DNA of 7,199 nt from Pseudomonadota bacterium. GTDB lineage: Bacteria; Pseudomonadota; Alphaproteobacteria; UBA9655. Where the stretch lies: positions 1 to 7,199 of the forward strand of contig JAKBAL010000112.1 in assembly GCA_021809225.1 (NCBI GenBank). The letters are read 5' to 3'. The notes under the pieces are model-generated. The model searched no databases and was not told the DNA's origin. It was given only the letters and a program-made list of their open reading frames with translations. The translations under genes were made by a program, and so were the position numbers. Each line of letters begins with the position of its first letter. Positions within the stretch are counted from its first letter, which is position 1. This document shows, piece by piece, positions 1 to 6,876 of this stretch.

Positions 1-40
1 AAAAATAAAGTAAAACAACAGCTTGCTTTTATATTAAGCC

Positions 41-116
41 AATTGCGTAGGACGTACCTGCGTAATTAAATTGATCTCTTTGAGAGATATCAGATATCTA
101 TACCCTCTTTTTAGAG
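41..116. repeat. Cluster of small inverted repeats at the 3' end of the operon
   Basis: Four inverted repeats lie close together. Positions 41-51 pair with 57-67 around a 5-nt loop: 11 pairs, two of them G·U, if transcribed on the plus strand (the minus-strand RNA would have C·A mismatches instead). ATCTCT/AGAGAT occupies 74-79 and 83-88. AGATATC/GATATCT occupies 85-91 and 93-99. CTCT/AGAG occupies 105-108 and 113-116. None is followed by a clear T-tract on either strand, so I do not call an intrinsic terminator. The cluster could be a 3'-end structure of the minus-strand operon or part of a plus-strand transcript entering from outside. Confidence 0.35.
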
Positions 117-154
117 ACTTTATGCAACAATTCTGGAAATAAAGAAAGTTTCAT
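98..154 (-). other. Possible 18-codon ORF downstream of the dipeptidase gene
   Basis: An ATG at 154-152 lies 2 nt after the dipeptidase stop codon. A GGAG at 163-160, formed by the last codons of that gene, sits 5 nt upstream of it. The reading frame gives MKLSLFPELLHKVSKKRV and stops at TAG (100-98). The peptide is basic with a short hydrophobic start and I recognise no family. The good ribosome site and tight coupling are the only arguments for translation. It may equally be the remnant of a longer gene or chance. Confidence 0.2.
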
Positions 155-156
155 TT

Positions 157-870
157 TTACTCCACTGGAAAGTTAAAATAGGTATCGGGATAAGGTTCAT
201 CCACCAAGCTAAAGTGCCACCATTCGAGAGCATAATTTTGAAAGCCATGTTTTTCCATTAAGGTCTTCAGTAATAACCGATTAACCCTAACTTCAGGAAG
301 AAAGTTTGGATTCATCGTATGAGAGGCCTCGCCTAAATAATCAAAACTTGTTCCCATGTCAATTGAGTTGTCAGGAAACCTTTGATCTTTAGGGAGTTGC
401 CCATCGACAAGAGGATCGCCGGACTTCCAGGTAGGTTGAGGAGGAATAGGAAGAGGGACAATTGTTAAATCCACAGCACATCCCCGTGTATGAGAAGAGC
501 GTGTTGCAATATATCCTTCTTTAAAAAGATTTTTCTTATCGACGGTTGGGTAGAACCCGGCTTTCATGAGTTGATCATCAGGATCTGCAGCCCATCTTAC
601 AAAGGCGTCACTTGCATCTTGGGGACGGTAAGCATCATAGACCTTAAGGGTCAACTGAAAGGATTTTAATTCTGCTTGAACGGCTTTTAATGCAAGCGCC
701 ACAGGATAGGAAGCGATAATGAGGGGTGCATTATAAGAAGGAATAGGACGACCTACAAAATTATGAAATCCTGCATACCGGACTTCTTGCAAAATAGAGG
801 GGTCAATGTCCTGCAGATAGATAAATCCATCGGGAAGAGTCTCTAGAGACGGGGCAGTTTGTAGTGCCAT
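157..870 (-). CDS. ddpX: D-alanyl-D-alanine dipeptidase, VanX/DdpX family (peptidase M15D)
   Basis: A zinc dipeptidase predicted to hydrolyse D-Ala-D-Ala. The 237-residue product has the full VanX active-site layout. YDAYRP contains the transition-state Arg (R82). SSHTRGCAVDLT (125-136) supplies zinc ligands H127 and D134. DMGTSFD follows at 171-177. EWWHF (216-220) supplies the catalytic Glu216 and zinc ligand His219. There is no signal peptide, so a cytoplasmic location is expected, as for VanX. The ATG at 870 is preceded by GGAG at a 7-nt spacing. No VanH or VanA ligase lies nearby, so a role in D-Ala-D-Ala turnover or peptidoglycan-derived dipeptide use is likelier than glycopeptide resistance (inference). 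It follows apbE by 93 nt on the same strand and may be read through from that operon. The intervening bases hold no convincing promoter. Confidence 0.93.
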   Translation of the reverse strand: MALQTAPSLETLPDGFIYLQDIDPSILQEVRYAGFHNFVGRPIPSYNAPLIIASYPVALALKAVQAELKSFQLTLKVYDAYRPQDASDAFVRWAADPDDQLMKAGFYPTVDKKNLFKEGYIATRSSHTRGCAVDLTIVPLPIPPQPTWKSGDPLVDGQLPKDQRFPDNSIDMGTSFDYLGEASHTMNPNFLPEVRVNRLLLKTLMEKHGFQNYALEWWHFSLVDEPYPDTYFNFPVE

Positions 871-963
871 CTGTGTTCTCCATTTTTATCGAACGTATAT
901 GATGTGAAAAGAGTACGAGAGAGAACAAGGAAGAGCAATAAATTTTTGGGAGTCGTCAATCAA

Positions 964-1887
964 TTAAATGGCTAAAGAGCTGTCAAATTCCTTTGAGCCA
1001 ACAGAAACGCCTTTGTCATTCACACAGAAATAAGGAAGATGAGTAGATTCTAACCATTTTACGCCTTCAAGAGGGCCTTTCAGGAAGGCAATGGTTGTAA
1101 GGCTTCCTGCAACCAAACAATGATCTGTTACAGCAGTGACACTACTTATCCCTTCAACAGGAAAGCCCGTGCGAGGATTTAGAATGTGGGTATATCGTTT
1201 TCCGTTGATTTCGATGGATTTCTCATAATCTCCACTTGTAGCAAGGGCTCCTTCAGTGAGTTGTATGTGAGCAATCTCTTTTTCCGGGTATTTAGGGTGA
1301 CGCACCCCAATTGACCAAGGTCTTCCATCTACATGAGCTCCGATAATTTTTATATCCCCACTCATATCAATGAGGCCATGCTTAATATTCATGGAATAAC
1401 ATATCTTTGCCGTAGCATCTGCCGCATATTCTTTAACAACGCCACCAAAATCGATCATCATTCCTTTTTCAGGGAGAATAAGCCGTGGATTGTGCCAAGA
1501 GATCTTTTCCCATCCTACAATTTTTAAAATATTTTTAATGGCTTCCGCAGAAGGGAGTTTTTGATTTTTTACGTCAAAGTTCCAAACTCGATGTAAAGCA
1601 CCCGCGGTGATATCAAAAAGTCCATCACTTGCATAAACACACTGTTGAGCATAATCCAGAAGGATAGCCGTTTCTGGATCCACAAGAATCCCTTTTTTAT
1701 CTCCTGCACTTCGATTGATAGCAGCCGTAAAACTCTTTGGTGAATAATTCGTATAATAACGATCTAGCCGATCGGCTTCTGCAAAAATCGCATTAAAAAC
1801 ATTTTCTGCGGCTACATCATCACGTGCATATATGTAAAGGTTACATATACACCCCATTGAGCGGAATTGCCTCTTATAGAGTTTCAT
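964..1887 (-). CDS. apbE: ApbE-family FAD:protein FMN transferase, with a substituted metal ligand
   Basis: ApbE enzymes split FAD and attach FMN to Thr/Ser of target proteins, using Mg2+. Family landmarks appear in order in 307 residues: FRSMGC (8-13, usually MGT), SDGLFDITAGAL (87-98), DFGGVVKEYAAD (146-157, usually GG-x-x-KGYA-D), SGDIKIIG (176-183, usually GGD), ATSGDYEK (216-223), THILNPRTG (233-241) and the C-terminal segment around 258-270. There the usual A-D-A-L-x-T is A260-G261-S262-L-T-T265, so the metal-binding Asp is Gly. No signal peptide or lipobox is present, although many Gram-negative ApbE proteins are exported. An in-frame TAA four codons upstream rules out a longer start. 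No Shine-Dalgarno is visible. The ATG overlaps the reductase stop as ATGA, which suggests coupling. Family assignment is firm; catalytic competence and compartment are uncertain. Confidence 0.9.
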   Translation of the reverse strand: MKLYKRQFRSMGCICNLYIYARDDVAAENVFNAIFAEADRLDRYYTNYSPKSFTAAINRSAGDKKGILVDPETAILLDYAQQCVYASDGLFDITAGALHRVWNFDVKNQKLPSAEAIKNILKIVGWEKISWHNPRLILPEKGMMIDFGGVVKEYAADATAKICYSMNIKHGLIDMSGDIKIIGAHVDGRPWSIGVRHPKYPEKEIAHIQLTEGALATSGDYEKSIEINGKRYTHILNPRTGFPVEGISSVTAVTDHCLVAGSLTTIAFLKGPLEGVKWLESTHLPYFCVNDKGVSVGSKEFDSSLAI

Positions 1888-4004
1888 ATTTTTTGTTTAG
1901 CATCTAAAATTGCATGCTCAACAATAGAAAAAGTTATAATTTGAGGCAACACTTTTCCATAAGGAAGGCTCGGCCCATAAACAGCATAAAAAGGAATTCC
2001 ATTTCGGTTAAAGCTTTTTATATATTCATAGACATCGGGATCTTCAGATGTCCAATCTACCTTTATCAAGACAGCATTATTCTTTTTTATAAAATCCTTT
2101 ACTTTTTTATTATCAAGAACTAAGAGCTCATTCGTTTTACAGGTTAAACACCAATCAGCTGTAACATCCACCAATACAACTTTATTTTGTTGTAAATTCA
2201 TTTTAATTTCTTTTATTTTTTCTGCCATTGTTTCATGAGGGGAAATATTATGATTTTCTGGCTTAAAATTTATAAAAAATGAAGTAAAAGAGGTAACAAT
2301 TAAAATAAGAATAAGGGAAATACATTTTCTCTTATATTGAGGGTTCTTTTTAAGAAGCCAAAACACCACAAGCATGCATAGCATCATCGATAGGACCAGC
2401 ATTGCATTCACTCCTAAAACTTGACTTTTAAGAACAAAAAAGAGCCATATCATGGTTATGAAAAAACCCCAACCCATCACATGTTTCAAATAAATCATCC
2501 ATTTGCCAGGTTTAGGAAGTAAGGACGCTATTTGTGGAAAAATCATAATCAGAATAAAGGGTAAGGAGAGGCCCATTCCCAGACCCATAAACATAAGCAA
2601 AATTTCGAAGGAACTTCGTGAAAGAGCAAACGTAACGGCTATGCCTAAAAAGGGGGCCGAACAAGGAGTTGCGAGAAGAGTGGCAAAGGCACCTGTGAGA
2701 AAGTGACCCATATATCCTTCTTTTAGACTATAATTATACCCCATATCAGTCATGCGAGTTGGTAAAATAATTTCATAAAATCCCCAGAAATTTGCTGTAA
2801 ATAGAGTGAGGACGATCATCATAAAGATCAAAAATAAAGGCTCTTGAAATTGCATTCCCCATCCAAATGATTTTCCAAAAAAACCGAAGGATATAGGAAT
2901 CAAAGCCAAAAGAAAGAATGACGATATAATGCCTAGTACTGAGGCAAAAAAAGATTTTCTTATGGCTTGCGTAGACTCTTCTCGAGATCGAGATAATGAA
3001 AAAACCTTTATCAAGATGACGGGCAGAACACACGGCATAAAATTTAAAATAAACCCCCCTAGAATTGCAAAAGAAAACATCGTCATCGTTTCTTCGATAC
3101 TTGCTGGCATGGCTTCAATGGGAAGGGTTGTTTCAATTGAACTCTCCCCACTTTTCAAAGTAAAAGTTAGGGATTGACCAATAAGATTAGGAGTACGCAC
3201 GATGTTGTTTGTGGTGCTCTTATAAACGGGGACCTCAAGTGTTGAAAGGTTCCCATTTTTATTATTATTTTCTATATTAGTTATTTCCCCAAAAAAATTA
3301 TTATTATTTCCTTCAATAAATAATAAAGGTGAAATAAGTGGGTTTTCATGAAAAACTGTTATTCTTAAATAAGAAGGAGGACTATCTTTGGGAATAAAAT
3401 AGGCTGATTGAATGTTTAAAAAGGGGACATTTTTATGAGGAACATGATGAAGGGTGGCTTCAATTGCACTCGCGTCAGGAGAAGGAGCGCTCGGTCCAAG
3501 GGGCACATATAAAGTTACGGATTTATTTTGAGGAATACAATTTGCTTGATCGCAGGCTAAATAATTCAAATACCCATGGAGGAGCAAGGGAGCATGACTA
3601 TTTTTTAAAGTTACTTTTAGAGGAAACAAAACATGGTCTTCATAACCATTAACGATCCTATTAAAAGATTGGAATTTAGAAGGAGTTGGCCAAAGAATTT
3701 CAGATGTGCTTAAGTTTTGAGATCCTGTCCAATCTATTTTTAATCCATACCCCGCAGCTCCAGGAGTACGCCAATAGGTTTTCCATCCTGAATCAAGATG
3801 GATATCTAAGCCTATCCATATAACTTTCTCATTTCCCACCCCATCAACAGAGGACAAAAGCCTAGCCTCCGAAACAGATTGAGCAACCTCTTCAAATAAG
3901 GCTGTTGATTCTGTTGGGAAAAAGATAATTAAAAGAAAAACTAAAAAGAAAAATAGTTTATAGAGCCCTCTGATAAGGCAAATCATTTCTAATTGCAACC
4001 ACAT
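1884..4004 (-). CDS. dsbD: ScsB/DsbD-type protein-disulfide reductase with C-terminal thioredoxin domain
   Basis: An inner-membrane electron carrier that passes reducing power from cytoplasmic thioredoxin to periplasmic thiol proteins. The 706 residues read in order as follows. A signal segment spans about 16-35. The periplasmic N-terminal domain (about 36-300) carries the WKTYWRTPG signature at 74-82 and a Cys pair C151/C156 (CDQANC). A membrane domain has about eight helices from 306 to 580 with the conserved pair C325 (MPCVLP) and C448 (TPCSAP). The C-terminal thioredoxin-like domain contains DVTADWCLTC (C619, C622) and a GIPFYAVYG segment at 669-677. All three redox pairs are intact. The long N-terminal domain resembles ScsB more than classical DsbD. 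The start is ambiguous: the ATG at 4004 lies only 3 nt after GGAGG, an in-frame TTG (3998) lies 9 nt after it, and a second ATG (3986) lies 21 nt after it. The first two overlap the lipoprotein gene. It sits between the DUF4266-type gene and apbE, so it probably serves this operon. Confidence 0.92.
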   Translation of the reverse strand: MWLQLEMICLIRGLYKLFFFLVFLLIIFFPTESTALFEEVAQSVSEARLLSSVDGVGNEKVIWIGLDIHLDSGWKTYWRTPGAAGYGLKIDWTGSQNLSTSEILWPTPSKFQSFNRIVNGYEDHVLFPLKVTLKNSHAPLLLHGYLNYLACDQANCIPQNKSVTLYVPLGPSAPSPDASAIEATLHHVPHKNVPFLNIQSAYFIPKDSPPSYLRITVFHENPLISPLLFIEGNNNNFFGEITNIENNNKNGNLSTLEVPVYKSTTNNIVRTPNLIGQSLTFTLKSGESSIETTLPIEAMPASIEETMTMFSFAILGGFILNFMPCVLPVILIKVFSLSRSREESTQAIRKSFFASVLGIISSFFLLALIPISFGFFGKSFGWGMQFQEPLFLIFMMIVLTLFTANFWGFYEIILPTRMTDMGYNYSLKEGYMGHFLTGAFATLLATPCSAPFLGIAVTFALSRSSFEILLMFMGLGMGLSLPFILIMIFPQIASLLPKPGKWMIYLKHVMGWGFFITMIWLFFVLKSQVLGVNAMLVLSMMLCMLVVFWLLKKNPQYKRKCISLILILIVTSFTSFFINFKPENHNISPHETMAEKIKEIKMNLQQNKVVLVDVTADWCLTCKTNELLVLDNKKVKDFIKKNNAVLIKVDWTSEDPDVYEYIKSFNRNGIPFYAVYGPSLPYGKVLPQIITFSIVEHAILDAKQKI

Positions 4005-4216
4005 CCACCTCCTTGAATACCAAAACCCCCCTCTGTCCCTTCTCGGCTAAAATCGACATGCTCGGTAAAAGCATTTAACAAAGGATTGGGGATAATTTTC
4101 ATATGGCTTTGCGCAAGATTCTCCCTTTCCCAAGGTTCAACATTTGTGCAGCCAACTACACCGAAAACGATAACACTACCAAACCATGTCCATATTATTT
4201 TTTTATCTAATTTCAT
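3989..4216 (-). CDS. DUF4266-type small lipoprotein ending GGGCGCN
   Basis: A 75-residue predicted lipoprotein. K5 and K6 precede a hydrophobic stretch and a lipobox V20-V21-G22-C23, which gives a mature protein of about 53 residues anchored by Cys23. The mature part has the pattern I associate with DUF4266: VEPWERENLAQSHM (26-39), a P-x-P segment (43-45), EHVDFSREG (52-60), then a Gly-rich tail ending GGGCGCN with C72 and C74 at the extreme C-terminus. H38, H53, C72 and C74 are potential metal or redox ligands. No function is established to my knowledge. Its start overlaps the TlpA stop by one base (TAATG) and lacks a good Shine-Dalgarno, so translation is probably coupled. Its tail codons overlap the reductase start. 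Placement between a thioredoxin and a disulfide reductase suggests that the C-terminal Cys pair is kept reduced or is loaded by them (inference). Confidence 0.87.
   Translation of the reverse strand: MKLDKKIIWTWFGSVIVFGVVGCTNVEPWERENLAQSHMKIIPNPLLNAFTEHVDFSREGTEGGFGIQGGGCGCN
4007..4014 (-). promoter_or_regulatory. Shine-Dalgarno for the reductase gene, embedded in the GGGCGCN codons
   Basis: The minus strand reads AAGGAGGT (4014-4007), the strongest ribosome site in the operon. It is made by the Gln-Gly-Gly codons of the lipoprotein tail. It is 3 nt from the annotated ATG (too close by usual spacing) and 9 nt from an in-frame TTG at 3998-3996. The TTG is therefore a serious alternative start. 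Confidence 0.55.
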
Positions 4217-4728
4217 TATAGTACAGATTCTATCTTTTCTTCAATTTTATTTATGTCTTCTTCATGAAATCCCGGATTTATATAAATTATATTTCCTGTA
4301 CGATCGATTAAATAGCTTGTGGGCATGGTCTCCAATCCAAAAGACTCAGCAGTTTTCTTTCCTTCACTTAAAATAGTAAAATTTGCTGGGTGGTCATTTA
4401 AAAATTCGAGAGCCTTATCTTTGTTATCATCAATATTAATTCCAACGATTTCAAACCCTTTGTCTTTATACTTATTATAAAGATCATTGTAGGTGGGGAA
4501 AGAAGCTTCACAAGGAACGCACCAGGACGCCCAAAAATCGACAAGAACGACTTTTCCTTTTAAGCTACTTGAGCTAACGGTATTTTCACCCTTTAAACTA
4601 GGAAGAGAAAAGGATTTCATTGTTCCCATCGACGCAGAATGCACAATGGCTCCATTAGAAAAGAGTAGGAAAAGAAGAGCCGCAGAAAACAGTATAGATT
4701 TAGCAAGAGTATTCCTATTTTTAAGCAT
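4216..4728 (-). CDS. TlpA/ResA-like periplasmic thioredoxin
   Basis: A 170-residue exported thiol-disulfide oxidoreductase. The N-terminus has K10 followed by a hydrophobic core (about 11-30), with likely signal cleavage near residue 32. The thioredoxin fold follows, with VDFWASWCVPC (63-73; active-site C70 and C73), the GFEIVGINID strand at 91-100, and the cis-Pro loop MPTSYLID (135-142, P136). These features match the TlpA/ResA/AlkA-redoxin-like branch. The ATG at 4728 has GGAG at 4738-4735 with 6-nt spacing. It lies 30 nt after the barrel gene, beyond a hairpin, and its stop overlaps the lipoprotein start by one base. It is the natural soluble partner for the downstream ScsB/DsbD-type reductase. 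The client could be the CGC tail of the lipoprotein or cysteines elsewhere (inference). A separate role in cytochrome c maturation cannot be excluded, but no such genes are present. Confidence 0.92.
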   Translation of the reverse strand: MLKNRNTLAKSILFSAALLFLLFSNGAIVHSASMGTMKSFSLPSLKGENTVSSSSLKGKVVLVDFWASWCVPCEASFPTYNDLYNKYKDKGFEIVGINIDDNKDKALEFLNDHPANFTILSEGKKTAESFGLETMPTSYLIDRTGNIIYINPGFHEEDINKIEEKIESVL

Positions 4729-4738
4729 CTAGAACTCC

Positions 4739-4759
4739 ATGATAATGGTCTATTATCAT
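4739..4759 (-). repeat. Intergenic hairpin abutting the tlpA-like ribosome site
   Basis: ATGATAAT (4739-4746) and ATTATCAT (4752-4759) form a perfect 8-bp inverted repeat around a 5-nt loop. It starts at the last base of the barrel stop codon and ends directly against GGAG (4738-4735) of the next gene. No T-run follows, so it is not a terminator. It could slow 3' decay, mark an mRNA processing point between the abundant barrel message and the rest, or affect initiation on the thioredoxin gene. The stem is AT-rich and therefore weak. Confidence 0.45.
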
Positions 4760-6876
4760 TAAAGAATTATTCTTAAAGAAATGTTAAAGGGAACGATAAA
4801 TTTATTTTTATTGTCTGAAATATTTACAGTGTCATTTGACAGGCGAAGCTTTTTAGACTTATTTCTTTGATAGTAATAGAGACCTGTTTGAAAAGAAACA
4901 GAAATATTCGTATTGAACCGATAGTCTATACCAGCGAGTAAAGCTCCATTAAATAAGTTCTGACTTTTAAAAATCTTAAACTTTCCAATCTTTGGACCCA
5001 CCACTTGAGTGATATGATTGGCATAATAGACATCTGATCGTGTTTCCGGCTGCCATTCTGTTCCAGCCATGATTCCTGTAAAAGGAGAAAAAGCTGTCTC
5101 AGTGTTAAAATAATATTTGCCTCCAATATCTGTTCGATAGGTTGTTCTTGTATTAAATTTGTAAGCATTTGCCATGGCTATTATAGGTGTCGAAACGGGC
5201 TTTTCATTCAAAACTCCCAAATCGACAAAGAGTTCGAGAAAATCTAAGGGGAAATACCCGACTTGAAAATCATACCCAATCCCATTGCGTTGTGTATCAT
5301 TGAACCCAAAACCTCTTTGGCTTTTATAAGCATCAAGAGCCGTTATAAAAGGGCTGGATTGGGGTGAAGTAAATTTTGTATCCACTTTTCTTCTCCCAAA
5401 ACTAAGCCCGCTAAATGCGATAGAAATGGGTTGGATAACAATATCTCCTGCTTGATAAACAGAGTTAGATTTTTCTTTCCGCTTGTAAGAGGGCTTACTC
5501 GGTAAGTCGGAATTTAACTGAATGGTTACATATTTAGATTGAAACTGGTTATCAGGGTTTTTCGCCCCTCGATTCCTAGTCATACTATAGCCCGTTGAAC
5601 GATTCGCAAGACCAAATGTAGCACTAAGACTTATATTAGGATCAGTGAATGTCTTCGTAACTGTAATGTCCCAGCCAATAACACCAAAATTTGCTAAACG
5701 ATAGTCAGAAGAGGCTGCACCTCCCCTTTTCAAGGGTTTACTTTGAAGGAAAAAGGGAGTTGGCGTTGTATGAAAGGAAAGAGCATAAAATCTAGCGCGA
5801 TTTTGAGAGTAATACCTTACTTTAGGAGCTATCTCCCACGATTTAAAGAGAGGCTGATAATAGCCAAACTCAAAAGTATTAGAACGAAGGTTCCAGTTAT
5901 TTAGAGCAAAACGGTAATTAAAATGGATGGAAGAATCAAGATAAGGCACATAATGGACCAACTGTGTACCAAAGGCACCTGTTACCCGCGCAGAGGGACG
6001 CCGTTCATATCCGACAAAAATATTAGGCCCGGAAAGCTCTGCGCCAGGCCAATTGACAGTATTGGGTCCATTGAAAGCAATTCGCTTATAAGGGTCAGAA
6101 AGAAAGCCATTATCTATGATAAGTTCCACATTTTGCTGAACAACGAAATTTTTGTTAATATCTTGTTTAAGACCAACAAGAATACTTTCTGTATTACTTG
6201 TTCCACTATTATGGAGGATAGGACCCGAGAAAGAAGTATTGGAAGGCTGACTGATATTAAATGCATAACCTATACCAGTATAAAGAATCGTATTTTTTTT
6301 GTTGAAATACCATTCTGTATTGAGATTGGCATAAAAAGATTGATAATCATGTTCAGTAGAATATCCTGCTTTTCCAGATAGTTTACTCTTGGGAAAATAG
6401 TAGTTTGCAATTAATTGAGCATCATTTCTTGTTTCTATAATGGAAGCACCTGTCCTTACTTCGGTCAAAAAATAGTTTGGATCGACACTGGTGCCAGGAA
6501 TAACAATACCTACCGGCGCAATAATATGAGGAAAATAGCCAACTGTACTCGCCCCTGTCATCGCATCCCTGGTTATAGACAGGCCAAATTCAAAATTTGA
6601 GGAAAGAGGAAAGAGTACTGAACCCTCATAAGAATCTATCTTATAATGGTTTTTATTTTCAGAATAAGTTGAATAGAATGTCTCCATTTGAGGACTTGTA
6701 GAAATTGAATCTTGAGCTTTCGCTGCTGAAACGCCGGGAAGAGCTAAGGCAATGGCAATGAGAGAATCGACGATGGCATCATTTTTTTTGGGGAGCTCCC
6801 TCTTACAAAGCTTGCTTGAAACTTCTTCCCTGCTTATTTCTTTGTTAAGTAAGGTCGCATTTGATGAAGTTCCCAT
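4759..6876 (-). CDS. DUF3570-type outer-membrane β-barrel, apparently with a second barrel domain
   Basis: A 705-residue predicted outer-membrane protein. A 33-residue polar N-terminus precedes a hydrophobic segment (about 34-51) and a probable signal peptidase site after AKA (residue 54). No other in-frame ATG, GTG or TTG occurs before the hydrophobic segment. Residues about 66-460 are rich in alternating aromatic strands and carry the DUF3570-like hallmark ITRDAMTGAS (101-110) and a second TGAS at 142-145 followed by ETR. DAMTGAS fits the D-x-x-[S/T]-G-A-[T/S] consensus for covalent FMN attachment by ApbE. A Lys/Ser-rich linker (about 460-475) leads to a second region (475-705). There GIGYDFQVGYFPLDFLELFVDLG (532-554) looks like a small OmpA/OmpW-type barrel. 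The last residues are SLRIIL, not the usual terminal Phe/Trp. It is the first gene of the operon, with a weak ribosome site (AAAAGAAA region). The DUF assignment rests on recalled motif and neighbour pattern. Confidence 0.8.
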   Translation of the reverse strand: MGTSSNATLLNKEISREEVSSKLCKRELPKKNDAIVDSLIAIALALPGVSAAKAQDSISTSPQMETFYSTYSENKNHYKIDSYEGSVLFPLSSNFEFGLSITRDAMTGASTVGYFPHIIAPVGIVIPGTSVDPNYFLTEVRTGASIIETRNDAQLIANYYFPKSKLSGKAGYSTEHDYQSFYANLNTEWYFNKKNTILYTGIGYAFNISQPSNTSFSGPILHNSGTSNTESILVGLKQDINKNFVVQQNVELIIDNGFLSDPYKRIAFNGPNTVNWPGAELSGPNIFVGYERRPSARVTGAFGTQLVHYVPYLDSSIHFNYRFALNNWNLRSNTFEFGYYQPLFKSWEIAPKVRYYSQNRARFYALSFHTTPTPFFLQSKPLKRGGAASSDYRLANFGVIGWDITVTKTFTDPNISLSATFGLANRSTGYSMTRNRGAKNPDNQFQSKYVTIQLNSDLPSKPSYKRKEKSNSVYQAGDIVIQPISIAFSGLSFGRRKVDTKFTSPQSSPFITALDAYKSQRGFGFNDTQRNGIGYDFQVGYFPLDFLELFVDLGVLNEKPVSTPIIAMANAYKFNTRTTYRTDIGGKYYFNTETAFSPFTGIMAGTEWQPETRSDVYYANHITQVVGPKIGKFKIFKSQNLFNGALLAGIDYRFNTNISVSFQTGLYYYQRNKSKKLRLSNDTVNISDNKNKFIVPFNISLRIIL

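Noticed and set aside
41..67. Intrinsic terminator
   Set aside because: The stem is not followed by a T-tract on either strand.
157..870. Glycopeptide-resistance cassette
   Set aside because: Only the VanX-like dipeptidase is present. No VanH, VanA-type ligase or VanRS regulators are visible.
4086..4376. 96-codon plus-strand open frame
   Set aside because: It is antisense to the lipoprotein and thioredoxin genes, whose motifs are clear.
5923..6381. 152-codon plus-strand open frame
   Set aside because: It lies wholly inside the barrel gene on the opposite strand, shows no recognisable motif and has unnatural composition.
6781..6790. Frameshift in the 8-A homopolymer (minus strand) near the barrel N-terminus
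   Set aside because: The reading frame is continuous through the signal segment and barrel. The nearby ATGATG is out of frame and leads nowhere, so no shift is needed.
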